DNA of 64,000 nt from Epilithonimonas caeni DSM 17710 (GTDB lineage Bacteria > Bacteroidota > Bacteroidia > Flavobacteriales > Weeksellaceae): assembly GCF_000426465.1 (NCBI RefSeq), contig NZ_AUFK01000009.1, forward strand, positions 62,001 to 126,000, given 5' to 3'. The translations under genes were made by a program, and so were the position numbers. The notes beneath the pieces are model-generated. The model worked only from the letters and a program-made list of their open reading frames with translations, was not told the DNA's origin and did not search any database. Below, one piece after another: positions 18,081 to 26,893 of this stretch (the stretch's first letter is position 1; each line of letters begins with the position of its first letter).

Positions 18081-18392
18081 ATGAAAACTTTAAACTTTTT
18101 AGTGATTGGAAAAAATCAGGAGATTCTCGAAACCTTAAAAAGAATCATCGAAAATAACGAAGGCTGGAAAGCTGAAATCAAAAGCGATGAAACCATTTGC
18201 CCTGATTATATCAGAGAAAATCATGTTGATATCGTTTTACTGAGTTCCGGTCTGGAAGAAAAATTTGAAAATGATATTAAAGTTTTTTGCGAAAATCTGG
18301 ACAAAGACGTGAAAGTTATCGACCATTACGGCGGTGGAAGTGGACTTTTGAAGAGCGAAGTTTACACACTTTTTCCTAATTTGCAGTCTTAA
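18081..18392 (+). CDS. Degenerate receiver-like protein
   Basis: A 103-residue protein with an alternating beta/alpha layout and a start like a response-regulator receiver (NFLVIGKNQEILETLKRII). The acidic pair after strand 1 is replaced by GKN, and the phosphoacceptor position after DIVLL is Ser-Ser-Gly. It cannot be phosphorylated in the usual way. It sits 9 bases after the cupin gene and 8 before the Crp/Fnr gene, so it may be a pseudo-receiver that binds a partner or ligand. Receiver similarity is my inference from pattern only. Confidence 0.5.
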   Translation: MKTLNFLVIGKNQEILETLKRIIENNEGWKAEIKSDETICPDYIRENHVDIVLLSSGLEEKFENDIKVFCENLDKDVKVIDHYGGGSGLLKSEVYTLFPNLQS

Positions 18393-18400
18393 ACTGCATT

Positions 18401-18985
18401 ATGTCCCAAAATATCATCGAAAACATTACCAGATTTATTGATCTCAGTCAGGAAGAGGAAAAGATCTTCACAGATTTTTTAACATTGCAAACTTTTCCGA
18501 AGAAAACAGTTTTGTTGAGAGAAGGCGAGATTTGCCAGTTCGAAGGCTATATTCAGAAAGGTTGCGTGAGGGTTTATTACCTTGATGATAATGGTTTTGA
18601 GGTCACAATTCTGTTTGCTATAGAAGATTGGTGGATTAGTGATATTGCATCGTTTCAGGAACAAAAACCGTCTAAATTATACATCGAAACTTTGGAAGAT
18701 TCAGAAATTTATATGCTGAATCCAACGACCAAAGAAGAACTTTTAGAGAAAATCCCGAAGTTTGAAAGAGTGTTCAGAATGTTGGTTCAAAGAAACCTTT
18801 TCACTTTGCAGAATCGTTTGGTGAATACAATTTCAAAATCTGCATCCGACCGATATTTGGAATTTATAAAAGTCTATCCGTCAATTCCACAGCGAGTTGC
18901 ACAATATTATATCGCCTCTTATCTCGGGGTTTCAAAGGAATTTGTGAGTACCATCCGAAAACGTCTTGCTAATAAAGGAAAATAA
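18401..18985 (+). CDS. Crp/Fnr-family transcription regulator
   Basis: A 194-residue protein: cyclic-nucleotide-binding-type beta roll (about 15-125), long dimer helix, then a winged-helix HTH with IASYLGVSKEFVSTIRKRL at the C-terminus. No cysteine cluster for an iron-sulfur centre is evident, so an FNR-type oxygen sensor is unlikely. As the last gene of the dioxygenase operon it is a good candidate for the factor binding the shared AACTAGTT elements, whose distance from the -7 boxes fits an activator site near -41. Confidence 0.88.
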   Translation: MSQNIIENITRFIDLSQEEEKIFTDFLTLQTFPKKTVLLREGEICQFEGYIQKGCVRVYYLDDNGFEVTILFAIEDWWISDIASFQEQKPSKLYIETLEDSEIYMLNPTTKEELLEKIPKFERVFRMLVQRNLFTLQNRLVNTISKSASDRYLEFIKVYPSIPQRVAQYYIASYLGVSKEFVSTIRKRLANKGK

Positions 18986-18996
18986 ATGAACGAAAA

Positions 18997-19076
18997 TTCC
19001 TCTCCTCTGGAGGGGTGGCGAAAATTCGAAGAATTTTTGACGGGGTGGTTTATATGTTGTAACCATCCTGTCTTTT
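18997..19076. repeat. Palindromic intergenic element with terminator
   Basis: Three small hairpins in a row: CTCC/GGAG near 19000-19010, AAAATTC/GAATTTT around 19019-19035, and GGGTGGTT (19042-19049) with AACCATCC (19060-19067), the last followed by a T-rich run at 19071-19080. The composition resembles recurrent Chryseobacterium intergenic elements and it likely ends the crp transcript. Confidence 0.5.
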
Positions 19077-19092
19077 TATTTAAAATAGAGTA

Positions 19093-19141
19093 ATTTATTA
19101 AACTAGTTAAATGTACACGATTTTTCATCAGACTAAATTTG
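19093..19141 (+). promoter_or_regulatory. Promoter and operator of the pirin gene
   Basis: The 22 bases at 19093-19114 repeat 15009-15030 exactly, including AACTAGTT (19101-19108). TAAATTTG at 19134-19141 stands 33 bases after the core, as at the first site. The two genes should therefore share regulation. Confidence 0.75.
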
Positions 19142-19173
19142 TCTCATCAATAACGAATAAATAACAAAAAGAT

Positions 19174-20048
19174 ATGGACAGAAAAGATTTTTTAAAGAAA
19201 GGATTGTTAGGAACGGGAATGTTTGTAGCATCTGCATCATTGGGAAATACGATGAAAAATGAGATTGATGAGATTGAGCCTTTGGAACCGATCGGATACA
19301 ATCATTTACCGAATACCGATTCAAAAATTAAAGATAATTCTGTACTTCACAAAGCAGATTCCAGAGGAAAAGCTGACCACGGCTGGTTGGTGAGCAATCA
19401 TACCTTCGTTTTGCTAATTATCATAATCCGGAAAGAATGCACTTCGGTGTTTTGAGAGTTCTGAATGACGACAAAGTAGAAGCAGGAAGAGGTTTCGGAA
19501 CGCATCCGCACGACAATATGGAGATCATCAGTATTCCGTTGGAAGGTGATTTGGAGCATAAGGACAGTATGGGAAATTCGGCGATCATCAAGAGTGGAGA
19601 CATCCAGGTGATGAGCGCAGGAACAGGAATTATGCACAGCGAATTCAATAAAAATAATGACAGTTTGGTTAAGTTTCTTCAAATCTGGGTGTATCCAAAC
19701 AAAAGAAATGTGACTCCGAGATATGACCAGATTACTTTAGATAAAACAAAAGGTCAAAATCAATTCCAGCAGATTCTTTCTCCAAATGCAGATGATGAAG
19801 GTGTTTGGATCCATCAGGACGCTTGGTTTCATTTAGGAAGTTTTGAAAATAATATAGAAAGCAATTATCAGATCAAGAAAAAAAGGAACGGTGTTTATGT
19901 TTTTATTCTGAAAGGAAGCGCAGAAATTGAAGGTCAAAAACTGGAAAAAAGAGACGGTTTCGGAATCTGGGATATTTCCGATTTGAATATTAGATCAACT
20001 TCAGAAAATACAGATATTCTGTTGATGGAAGTTCCGATGACGATGTAA
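19174..20048 (+). pseudogene. Pirin-family gene with a one-base frameshift
   Basis: Pirins are bicupin proteins; some are quercetin dioxygenases. The first frame (19174-19455) has an N-terminal signal-like segment (RKDFLKKGL then a hydrophobic stretch), resembling a twin-arginine signal with RK in place of RR, and then the pirin start HKADSRGKADHGWLVSNHTF. The rest (HFGVLRVLNDD, THPHDNMEIISIPLEG and the C-terminal cupin) continues in another frame to 20048. Restoring one base after 19407 would give the expected HTFSFANYHNPERMHFGVLR. Either the gene is inactivated or the base is a sequence error; all other features look intact. Confidence 0.8.
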
Positions 20049-20076
20049 TAAATATCCATATTAAAATTGAATTATT

Positions 20077-20793
20077 ATGAAAATTGTATTTAAAATACCA
20101 ATTAATAAATCGTTAATAATTGTAGCAATAATTCTTTCAACTTCATTTTTCTCACAAACTCCTGCAAAAGTCGGAACATCAAAGAACTGGGGTTCGGTAG
20201 ACGGGATTTCTATGATTGGATTGGTTCAGTGGCCTTCTTCTGCAGATGCCCAGCTTCAAGTTGCCTGTGTTTTCGAATATACAGATAACGACATCCACAG
20301 TGCCCAGGCATTACCAGCAAACCTAAACGGGTTGGTACACTTAGACGAAGCTTTGAAAGGTGAATTTACCAAAATAAGACAATCTGGTCACTTCAAAGGA
20401 CATTCTTTGGAAACGTTATTGATTTCTCCGCCAAAAGGTTCTATGTCTGCAAAAAAACTATTGCTAATCGGTTTGGGAGACAGAAATAAATTTATTCCGG
20501 AATTGATGATATCAGTAGGAGAGGTTGCGGCTCGTGAAGCGATACGATTGGGTGTGAGCAATTTTGCTTTTGCGAGCGATTTAAAAGATGCCGGAATAGA
20601 CTCTCCAACAGCTTTGGTTGCAGGAAATGTTGTGAAAGGTATCGTTAATGCAAACCGCTCCGAGATTTATTTGAAGGAACATAAACTTTCTAAAACAAAA
20701 AAACTTGAAAAAGTATATCTTTTGGCTGGTCCTTATTTCTTTGAAGTTGCAGGTGGTGGGATTAAGGATGCGATTGATGAGATGCAGAAATAG
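20077..20793 (+). CDS. Exported stand-alone M17 peptidase N-terminal domain
   Basis: A 238-residue protein with a signal peptide (about 1-27, ending near FFSQ) followed by a domain like the N-terminal region of leucyl aminopeptidases (PF02789), including KKLLLIGLGDRNKF and a VAREAIRLG helix. The catalytic zinc domain of M17 is absent, so it should not be a peptidase. A binding or regulatory role is possible. It lies 28 bases after the pirin gene on the same strand and may be cotranscribed. Confidence 0.7.
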   Translation: MKIVFKIPINKSLIIVAIILSTSFFSQTPAKVGTSKNWGSVDGISMIGLVQWPSSADAQLQVACVFEYTDNDIHSAQALPANLNGLVHLDEALKGEFTKIRQSGHFKGHSLETLLISPPKGSMSAKKLLLIGLGDRNKFIPELMISVGEVAAREAIRLGVSNFAFASDLKDAGIDSPTALVAGNVVKGIVNANRSEIYLKEHKLSKTKKLEKVYLLAGPYFFEVAGGGIKDAIDEMQK

Positions 20794-20799
20794 AATACA

Positions 20800-21142
20800 A
20801 TCCATCAGAAAGCGCATCAACATCTATCATTAGGACGAGCTTATCTCTCTGGAAGTTTCTGATATTTCATACTTTGTAATAGAAGACAATTCGGTGATGA
20901 TCTGTACCACCGGAAACAGAAAATACTATTCTGCAACCAGTCTTGACGAGATTGGAAAAACCTTGGAAACCGAACATTTTTATAGGGCAAACCGTCAATT
21001 TATCATTAATATCAAAGCCATTAAAAACATTCTGATCTACGGAAAAAATCAGCTGAAAATCGTCATAGAGCCCGAACCGGAAGAGAATATCATCATCAGT
21101 AAAAATAAGGTGTCCGACTTTAAAAAGTGGCTGGAACAATAA
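20800..21142 (+). pseudogene. LytTR DNA-binding domain remnant
   Basis: The last 104 codons encode a clear LytTR domain (DELISLEVSDISYF, then FYRANRQFIINIKAI). An in-frame TAG at 20831-20833 interrupts it at a position where the family has a residue before DEL, and the codons before the TAG (RKRINIYH) still fit the LytTR start. The receiver domain normally preceding it is gone; the M17 gene ends only a few bases upstream. A GTG at 20894 could start an 82-residue product, but it would begin inside the domain. Confidence 0.65.
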
Positions 21143-21615
21143 AAAAATGGAATTCCGATTAACGGAATCTCTAAAGAAATTATTTCTATAAAAGAGCTAA
21201 TGGATTATCCGTTAGTGCTAAGATCAATTTTAAATTCAACAATTAGAATAAGAACAAGTCAATTAGTACAGTGTTTGCTGCTTGAAGTTAATGGATGAGT
21301 TATATGATCAATTGTAATTCAAACCTAAAATCAGGCAGAGCGTCATGCTGAGAAATAATGCTAAAGGTAAAGATCATATTTTTTATCGTGTGTATGACCA
21401 CGGTCATAAGATAACAAAAATCATAAAGCTACCTTTGGAATATCACCTACATAACACACCAAATGTGAAGTGCGGTAGAATGGCGCCGGGGTTTCGTGGG
21501 ATTGCCCTTGTCACGGATCACGTTTCAGTCTGAATGGAAAAGTTTTGACCGCTCCTTCTATAAGAAGATTTGATCAGGGTCAGGGAGAAAGATATTTAAT
21601 TTAAATTTTAGGGAT
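21143..21615. other. Intergenic region without a convincing gene
   Basis: About 470 bases. A 62-codon frame at 21345-21533 has no recognisable features and no operon context. The stretch after the LytTR remnant is probably decayed DNA plus the leader of the DUF6766 gene. Confidence 0.4.
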
Positions 21616-22275
21616 ATGATGTCTAAAAATAATTTTCTTTACAGAAACAGCCTAAGTTTTGTATTGATTTCGTTGATGTTGATTTTTCTTGTTGGCCAAT
21701 TTTTTACCGGCTGGAGAACCGAGAACAAAGAATTGGCCGAAGAGGGACAAGCTTTGTTGGATTTTGGTCAATATATCCGGAGCGGACATTTTATTCAGGC
21801 TACTTTTGAGAATTGGGAAAGCGAGTTTCTGCAAATGATGCTTTATATTTTGCTCACCGTTTCTCTAAGACAAAAAGGTTCCAGCGAATCCAAGTCGTTA
21901 ACAGAGCAAGAAGATGTTGACAAAGAACCGAAATCCCATGCTAATGCCCCCTGGCCTGTGAAAAAAGGAGGAATTTGGTTGAAGGTTTACAAACATTCTC
22001 TTTCATTGGCTTTTGGGATTTTATTTTTAGTGAGTTTTTCATTGCATTTTTATGGAAGTTTGAAGGATCATAATTCAGAACAGATGATAAAGAATAAAGC
22101 GACAGCAAGTGTTTCGGATTATTTTTTTGATTCCAGATTTTGGTTCGAATCTTTTCAAAACTGGCAAAGCGAATTCTTGGCCGTGGCAGCTATTGTTCTT
22201 TTGTCAATCTGGTTAAGGGAAAAAGGTTCTCCGGAATCCAAACCTGTTGATATGGCACACGGCGAGACGCCTTGA
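21616..22275 (+). CDS. DUF6766-family membrane protein with internal repeat
   Basis: A 219-residue protein with four hydrophobic segments in two similar halves. Each half has a first membrane helix, an amphipathic segment and a second helix. The repeat is visible as FENWESEFLQMMLYILLTVS and FQNWQSEFLAVAAIVLLSIW, each followed by LRxKGSxESK. This layout fits the DUF6766 family, whose function is unknown. The start may be ATG 21616 or 21619. Confidence 0.75.
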   Translation: MMSKNNFLYRNSLSFVLISLMLIFLVGQFFTGWRTENKELAEEGQALLDFGQYIRSGHFIQATFENWESEFLQMMLYILLTVSLRQKGSSESKSLTEQEDVDKEPKSHANAPWPVKKGGIWLKVYKHSLSLAFGILFLVSFSLHFYGSLKDHNSEQMIKNKATASVSDYFFDSRFWFESFQNWQSEFLAVAAIVLLSIWLREKGSPESKPVDMAHGETP

Positions 22276-22305
22276 CGGGATAGTATCATTTAAATTTAAC
22301 AAAAG

Positions 22306-22917
22306 ATGAAAACTAAACAAGTATATGGTGTTCCTGCGCAGATAAAAGGAGCTTTTCATGATACCGAAAGTCAGAAAAAAATTACTGACCCAGACATTGT
22401 ACTCCATAAATTTGAAATTTTGAAAAATCGTTTTTTTTCAATTAATGAATGGAAAAAACATTGTGGAACATTATCAGCAGATTTCAAACTCTATGACAAT
22501 AATGGAATACCTGCAGATAGAACACCCAGGGAAGGTGATTTTATAAGGATAGATATTCCTGGACCGGGAGATTTTGAAGCAAGAGGATATGACTGGGTAG
22601 AAATAATGAATATTGATAATAATTCTTGTGACGGTGAACTAGAAAGATATCTGATAAAATGCCAGCCATCACGATCACCACAAAGCAAAGATGATCGTAT
22701 CCGTCATTTCTTTTCACGTGAATCTACCTCAACATTTATTATTTCGCGGGGTATGGATTTCATAAAAGTTGGAATCTATGGACGTAATGAAATGCCAAAT
22801 TATGATAAGAAAGGAATTCTGCTAAAGATTCGGAATTTCATAATTTCCTTAGTAGGTTTTGCTCATCTAACAAAGATACAGTGGAAATGTCTTTCTGATG
22901 GTTTGCTTGATTTTTAG
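22306..22917 (+). CDS. Hypothetical protein
   Basis: A 203-residue frame 30 bases after the DUF6766 gene. No signal peptide or membrane span at the start. The middle contains GDFIRIDIPGPGDFEARGYDWVEI, a beta-rich stretch, and a RIRHFFSRESTSTFIISR segment. No family was recognised. Good length and ATG start near the previous gene support a real gene. Confidence 0.65.
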   Translation: MKTKQVYGVPAQIKGAFHDTESQKKITDPDIVLHKFEILKNRFFSINEWKKHCGTLSADFKLYDNNGIPADRTPREGDFIRIDIPGPGDFEARGYDWVEIMNIDNNSCDGELERYLIKCQPSRSPQSKDDRIRHFFSRESTSTFIISRGMDFIKVGIYGRNEMPNYDKKGILLKIRNFIISLVGFAHLTKIQWKCLSDGLLDF

Positions 22918-23164
22918 CTTATTTTATTGAGATACAAACCATCTCAATAATAATTCCACAGATATTCCACATCTTTTTATCATTGAATAGGAAGTCATTT
23001 ATAAGATCATTTCTCAATTTTGTTATTATGAGCCAAATCATATTATTCCCATCGATTAAATAATACCTTGCACCAAAACAATTTCTCTTGTAAGAAAAGG
23101 ACTTAAAGATGGTGAGATATAAAGGAATTGTTTTTGTAATATATACAAACCATAAGGTTTTAAA

Positions 23165-23695
23165 ATGAATAAAATTTTTCAAATATCAGCATTTTTACTT
23201 ATAATATATGGAAAGGGGCAAAGCCATGACCAGCTGATGGACTATGCGGAATATTATAATAAAGATATATCAAAGTTTATTTATTTTATGAAAATACAGC
23301 CATCGGTTTCCCATTCCAATGCAGGGATTGAACAGGTTGTCTATGAATTGGATGACCATAATGTTGGTATAGAAGAACATCGGAGTAATAATGGAAAGAT
23401 TGGCGAAATCTATGTTTTTCAATCACAAGAAAATCAAAGTCAGACACATTCGAAATGGAAGACATCCTTTGATCTGATGAAAAAAGATAAGTCGTTGAAA
23501 TTCGTCAAAGGTATTTTTGATGATGGACTTAACAAAGAGAATAATCTGGGACTGAGTGAATTCATACAAATGATAAATGGTCGTAAAGATGAAAACTTAG
23601 ATTATGGCGTAAGGTTTAGTAGGAATAATGTTTACTATTCTCTTTTTGTTATCAAGAATAAATTGGTTTTTACTGTCGATGAAAAGAATTTCTGA
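23165..23695 (+). CDS. Hypothetical exported protein
   Basis: A 176-residue frame with a short hydrophobic N-terminus (about 4-17, then GKGQS), which looks like a signal peptide. The rest is hydrophilic with alternating strands. No family was recognised. The 250 bases before it hold no supported gene; an 87-codon reverse frame there overlaps its start and was rejected. Confidence 0.6.
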   Translation: MNKIFQISAFLLIIYGKGQSHDQLMDYAEYYNKDISKFIYFMKIQPSVSHSNAGIEQVVYELDDHNVGIEEHRSNNGKIGEIYVFQSQENQSQTHSKWKTSFDLMKKDKSLKFVKGIFDDGLNKENNLGLSEFIQMINGRKDENLDYGVRFSRNNVYYSLFVIKNKLVFTVDEKNF

Positions 23696-23856
23696 TTGGA
23701 AAAAATTGTAATTGAAACTGAGTTTTTTAGATTGCAACATTCTTTTGAGATATTTTACCACTTCATGAAATATTATTTAGACCATATCTCTTATGCGAAA
23801 AATGGCCTCTACAAAATTATTATTGATATTGATTGTCTTTGTTGAAGTAATTTCAC

Positions 23857-25980
23857 TTACCTGAAGATCTTCTTGATTATATTTCCTATTTCTATAAAAT
23901 CGTCATGATTTCCTACAGACCGTTTCTCAGAATTGACGTTATCAAACTCAGAGAAAGGGAAGATCAAGAGATAATTTTTGTCATTTAGATACCGGTTTAG
24001 CAATTCCGGAATCAATCGCATCTGCGGGATATAAGACCTCATTCCTTTTTTTGCCATAAATGTGATGAGGGCTTCATTATCTTTTAATTGAATTGCTGTG
24101 TTTTCGCCGTCCTTCCAAGTGTTCATAATAATGAACTCTGCTTCGATATTGGCTTTCTTGATTATTCTCTGCAGAATATCGATAATTTCTTCTGAGGCAT
24201 AGAATGTGATCGTAGCGCCTGAATTTCTTGCAATATTCCATACCCTTAATAACGCATGAAAAAAACCAGCCTCTTTATGTGCTTTTTCAGGGATCATTAC
24301 CGCATATTTTTTTATGGTTGATAAAGGTTGCGCAGCATGGTACACCAAAACATTCACATCATCACTTTGCAGATAGCCATTATATAAATTGTAAGCAAAA
24401 GAAGGGGAGAAGCCTTTCTCATCTTCCAGCCCTATAATTAGATCGGTTATATTCTGTTCTTTAATGACGTTGTTGATTCCATTGATTACATCATTGTCAT
24501 ATCTTTTCAATGACTGAACTTTCACATCTGCTGCAGCTGCGGTATCTGTTGCGTGGTGTAAGAGCTTTTCTGCGTTTTTTACCGAAGATTCATTTTTATC
24601 TTCATTGATGACGTTCAAAGCAAATAAATTTTCGGTATTAGAATGGGCTTTAATTAAAATTCCGAGATTGACCATTCTTTCAACGGTCGCCTCGTGATTT
24701 AGTGCTAAAAGAATATTTTCCCTCTCGTGACTGTTTCCTGAAACGGTTTCTTCATTATCCTGTTCAGCGATCTTCTGTGCACTCGACATCGAAACGAATG
24801 ATGAAATTGTACACGAAACAAGGATCAATAAAATACTTCCATTTAAAACGTGTTCGTTTAACAATCTGATAGGTTCTCCGGTTTCGGTTTCAGAAAGAAT
24901 AATGTTATATCCGACCATCACAGACGCCAAAGTTGCTGCTGCCGAAGCGGAGCTGAGCCCGAAGACTAGTTTGCCTTCATCTTTGGTCAGTCTGAATGTT
25001 TTTTGGGTAGCAACTGCAGAAAGATATTTTCCTCCAATCGAAGCGACGAGCATTATTGCTGCGACTTCCAAAGTTTCCCAGCTTTTAAAAAAAACTTTAA
25101 AATCAATCAGCATCCCCACACTGATCAGAAAGAAAGGAATGAAAATGGCATTTCCGACAAATTCTACACGGTTCATTAATGAAGAAGTATGCGGAATCAG
25201 TCGGTTTAAAGCCAATCCTGCAAAGAATGCTCCGATGATTGCTTCAACACCTGCGAATTCTGCCAATAAGGCTGCTAGATAGATCATCACCAATACAAAA
25301 ATGTACTGCGAGATCTTATCGTCAACTTTTTTGAAAAACCACCTTCCAATAATGGGGAAAATTAATAGAACGACTAAAGCAAAAATGATAAATGAAGCCG
25401 AAAGTTTTACCCAGAATTCTGTTCCCACATCGCCTTGGGACATCCCAACAATAATGGCAAGAACCAAAAGCGCCAAAACATCCGTGATCATAGTTCCGCC
25501 TACGGTAATATTAATTGCAGGATTTTTAGCAATTCCTAATTTACTGACCAAAGGATAGGCAATTAATGTATGCGATGAAAATAGACTTGCAAAAAGTATA
25601 GAGGTTAATACCGAAAAATCTAAAATGTAAATCCCACCCAAATAGCCTAAAACAAAAGGAACAGTAAATGTATAAAGCCCAAAGGTGAGACTTTTCCATT
25701 TGTTTTTCTTGAAATCTCCCATGTCGATTTCCAATCCGGCCAAAAACATGATATAAAGCAATCCGGTAGTCCCCGTAACCACGATACTGCTGTCTCTGGA
25801 CAGAACATTAAACCCGTTCGGGCCGATTACTGCCCCGGCGATAATCAATCCCAACAAATGCGGAACTTTTATTTTGTTTAGCAAAAGTGGTGCTGCCAAA
25901 ATAATGATAAGCACCAAAAGAAACTTCAGTACCGGATCCTCTATGGGAAGGCTCAGATTGTGTATGCTAAGTAAAGTCAT
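23857..25980 (-). CDS. CPA2-type cation:proton antiporter with C-terminal UspA-like region
   Basis: A 707-residue protein: about twelve membrane spans in residues 1-395 (Na_H_Exchanger fold) and a cytoplasmic tail of about 290 residues resembling two universal-stress-protein domains. Such fusions in Bacteroidota are annotated as KefB/NapA-type antiporters; the tail may bind nucleotides and gate transport. No TrkA-N (RCK) domain is seen, so it differs from KefB proper. It follows a lipoprotein gene by 6 bases, and the two likely form an operon. The ion exchanged (Na+ or K+) is not decided by sequence. Confidence 0.88.
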   Translation of the reverse strand: MTLLSIHNLSLPIEDPVLKFLLVLIIILAAPLLLNKIKVPHLLGLIIAGAVIGPNGFNVLSRDSSIVVTGTTGLLYIMFLAGLEIDMGDFKKNKWKSLTFGLYTFTVPFVLGYLGGIYILDFSVLTSILFASLFSSHTLIAYPLVSKLGIAKNPAINITVGGTMITDVLALLVLAIIVGMSQGDVGTEFWVKLSASFIIFALVVLLIFPIIGRWFFKKVDDKISQYIFVLVMIYLAALLAEFAGVEAIIGAFFAGLALNRLIPHTSSLMNRVEFVGNAIFIPFFLISVGMLIDFKVFFKSWETLEVAAIMLVASIGGKYLSAVATQKTFRLTKDEGKLVFGLSSASAAATLASVMVGYNIILSETETGEPIRLLNEHVLNGSILLILVSCTISSFVSMSSAQKIAEQDNEETVSGNSHERENILLALNHEATVERMVNLGILIKAHSNTENLFALNVINEDKNESSVKNAEKLLHHATDTAAAADVKVQSLKRYDNDVINGINNVIKEQNITDLIIGLEDEKGFSPSFAYNLYNGYLQSDDVNVLVYHAAQPLSTIKKYAVMIPEKAHKEAGFFHALLRVWNIARNSGATITFYASEEIIDILQRIIKKANIEAEFIIMNTWKDGENTAIQLKDNEALITFMAKKGMRSYIPQMRLIPELLNRYLNDKNYLLIFPFSEFDNVNSEKRSVGNHDDFIEIGNIIKKIFR

Positions 25981-25986
25981 TTGTGT

Positions 25987-26550
25987 CTATTTTTTAGAAC
26001 GTACCAGTTCAACGGAGAATTTTGCAATACAATTATCTACCGCAATGGTCCTTACACCCTTCATTTTGTTGTCCGAAATATCGTTCAGAAGAACATTCAT
26101 ATCAACCTGTTTTTTTGCGGTGGAATCTGTTTTAAAATTAAGTCTGACCTCATTATTCTCAAACTTTCCGGAATACAAACGTATCAGATTGTTGTTATTG
26201 ATAATTTTGGTGAACAGCTGTATCGAATCACTGGCAAATTCCCATGTATCGGTACGCTGGTCTCCGACTACATAATCACTGCAATTGGATTCTGTACAGA
26301 TCACTTTTCCTGTCCAGGATCCTGCAATTTCATCGGGCCATTTAACAATCTTGATAGAATCTGAATGTTGTCTGCTGAAAATACTGTCCCTCATTTTAAG
26401 GAGAGACTGGTATTCTGCTTCCTTCTGTGCGAATGATTTTTCTTTTTCCAATAGCTGCTGTTCCCTTAAGTCCAAATCGTTTGTTTTGTCTTTGTTGTCA
26501 CAATTCAGAAGAAATAAAGAAAGAAAAATAAATAGTAAAGGATTTTTCAT
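25987..26550 (-). CDS. Hypothetical lipoprotein before the antiporter
   Basis: A 187-residue product. The ATG at 26550 gives a typical lipoprotein signal with lipobox LLNC, while the longer frame to 26592 adds 14 residues that spoil it. After the lipidated cysteine there is a glutamate-rich coiled-coil stretch (about 24-60), then a beta-rich domain with W-P-D-E-IAGSWTGK, resembling lipocalin-like folds. It precedes the antiporter gene by 6 bases and may be its periplasmic or outer-membrane partner. Confidence 0.75.
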   Translation of the reverse strand: MKNPLLFIFLSLFLLNCDNKDKTNDLDLREQQLLEKEKSFAQKEAEYQSLLKMRDSIFSRQHSDSIKIVKWPDEIAGSWTGKVICTESNCSDYVVGDQRTDTWEFASDSIQLFTKIINNNNLIRLYSGKFENNEVRLNFKTDSTAKKQVDMNVLLNDISDNKMKGVRTIAVDNCIAKFSVELVRSKK

Positions 26551-26893
26551 AGAAATAAGTTGTTCTTTAAAAGTAAGAAAAATTTGCGCCAAAATCCAAG
26601 TTTCCGCATCGGAAATTATACAATGTGAAGGATTGGTAAGATTCTGGCAAATAAAAACAAAATTTTAGATTAAACGATTAACCAAAATTTAATATTAAAA
26701 TGCATATTTGTTAATATTAAATTAATTTTAAAGATTAATATTGTATTTAAAAATATGATTTATAGATAGTTGGGATTGATGTAAGTATACGTAAAAAATT
26801 TGCCAATTTACAATAATTTTCAAATCATACAAATATTTTCGACTATTGTTTTTTTAATAATTTATAGAATACTTTGCATTTTTAATTAAAGCT
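26551..26893. other. Divergent AT-rich promoter region
   Basis: About 340 bases of very A/T-rich DNA between the lipoprotein gene (reverse) and lacI (forward). It must contain both promoters. ATACTTTG near 26871-26878 is the nearest thing to a -7 box for lacI. No AAACGTTT operator was seen here. Confidence 0.35.

Noticed and set aside
21345-21533. 62-codon frame after the LytTR remnant
   Set aside because: No similarity or context; the region looks decayed.
22919-23182. 87-codon reverse frame
   Set aside because: Overlaps the start of the exported protein gene at 23165; composition is that of AT-rich non-coding DNA.
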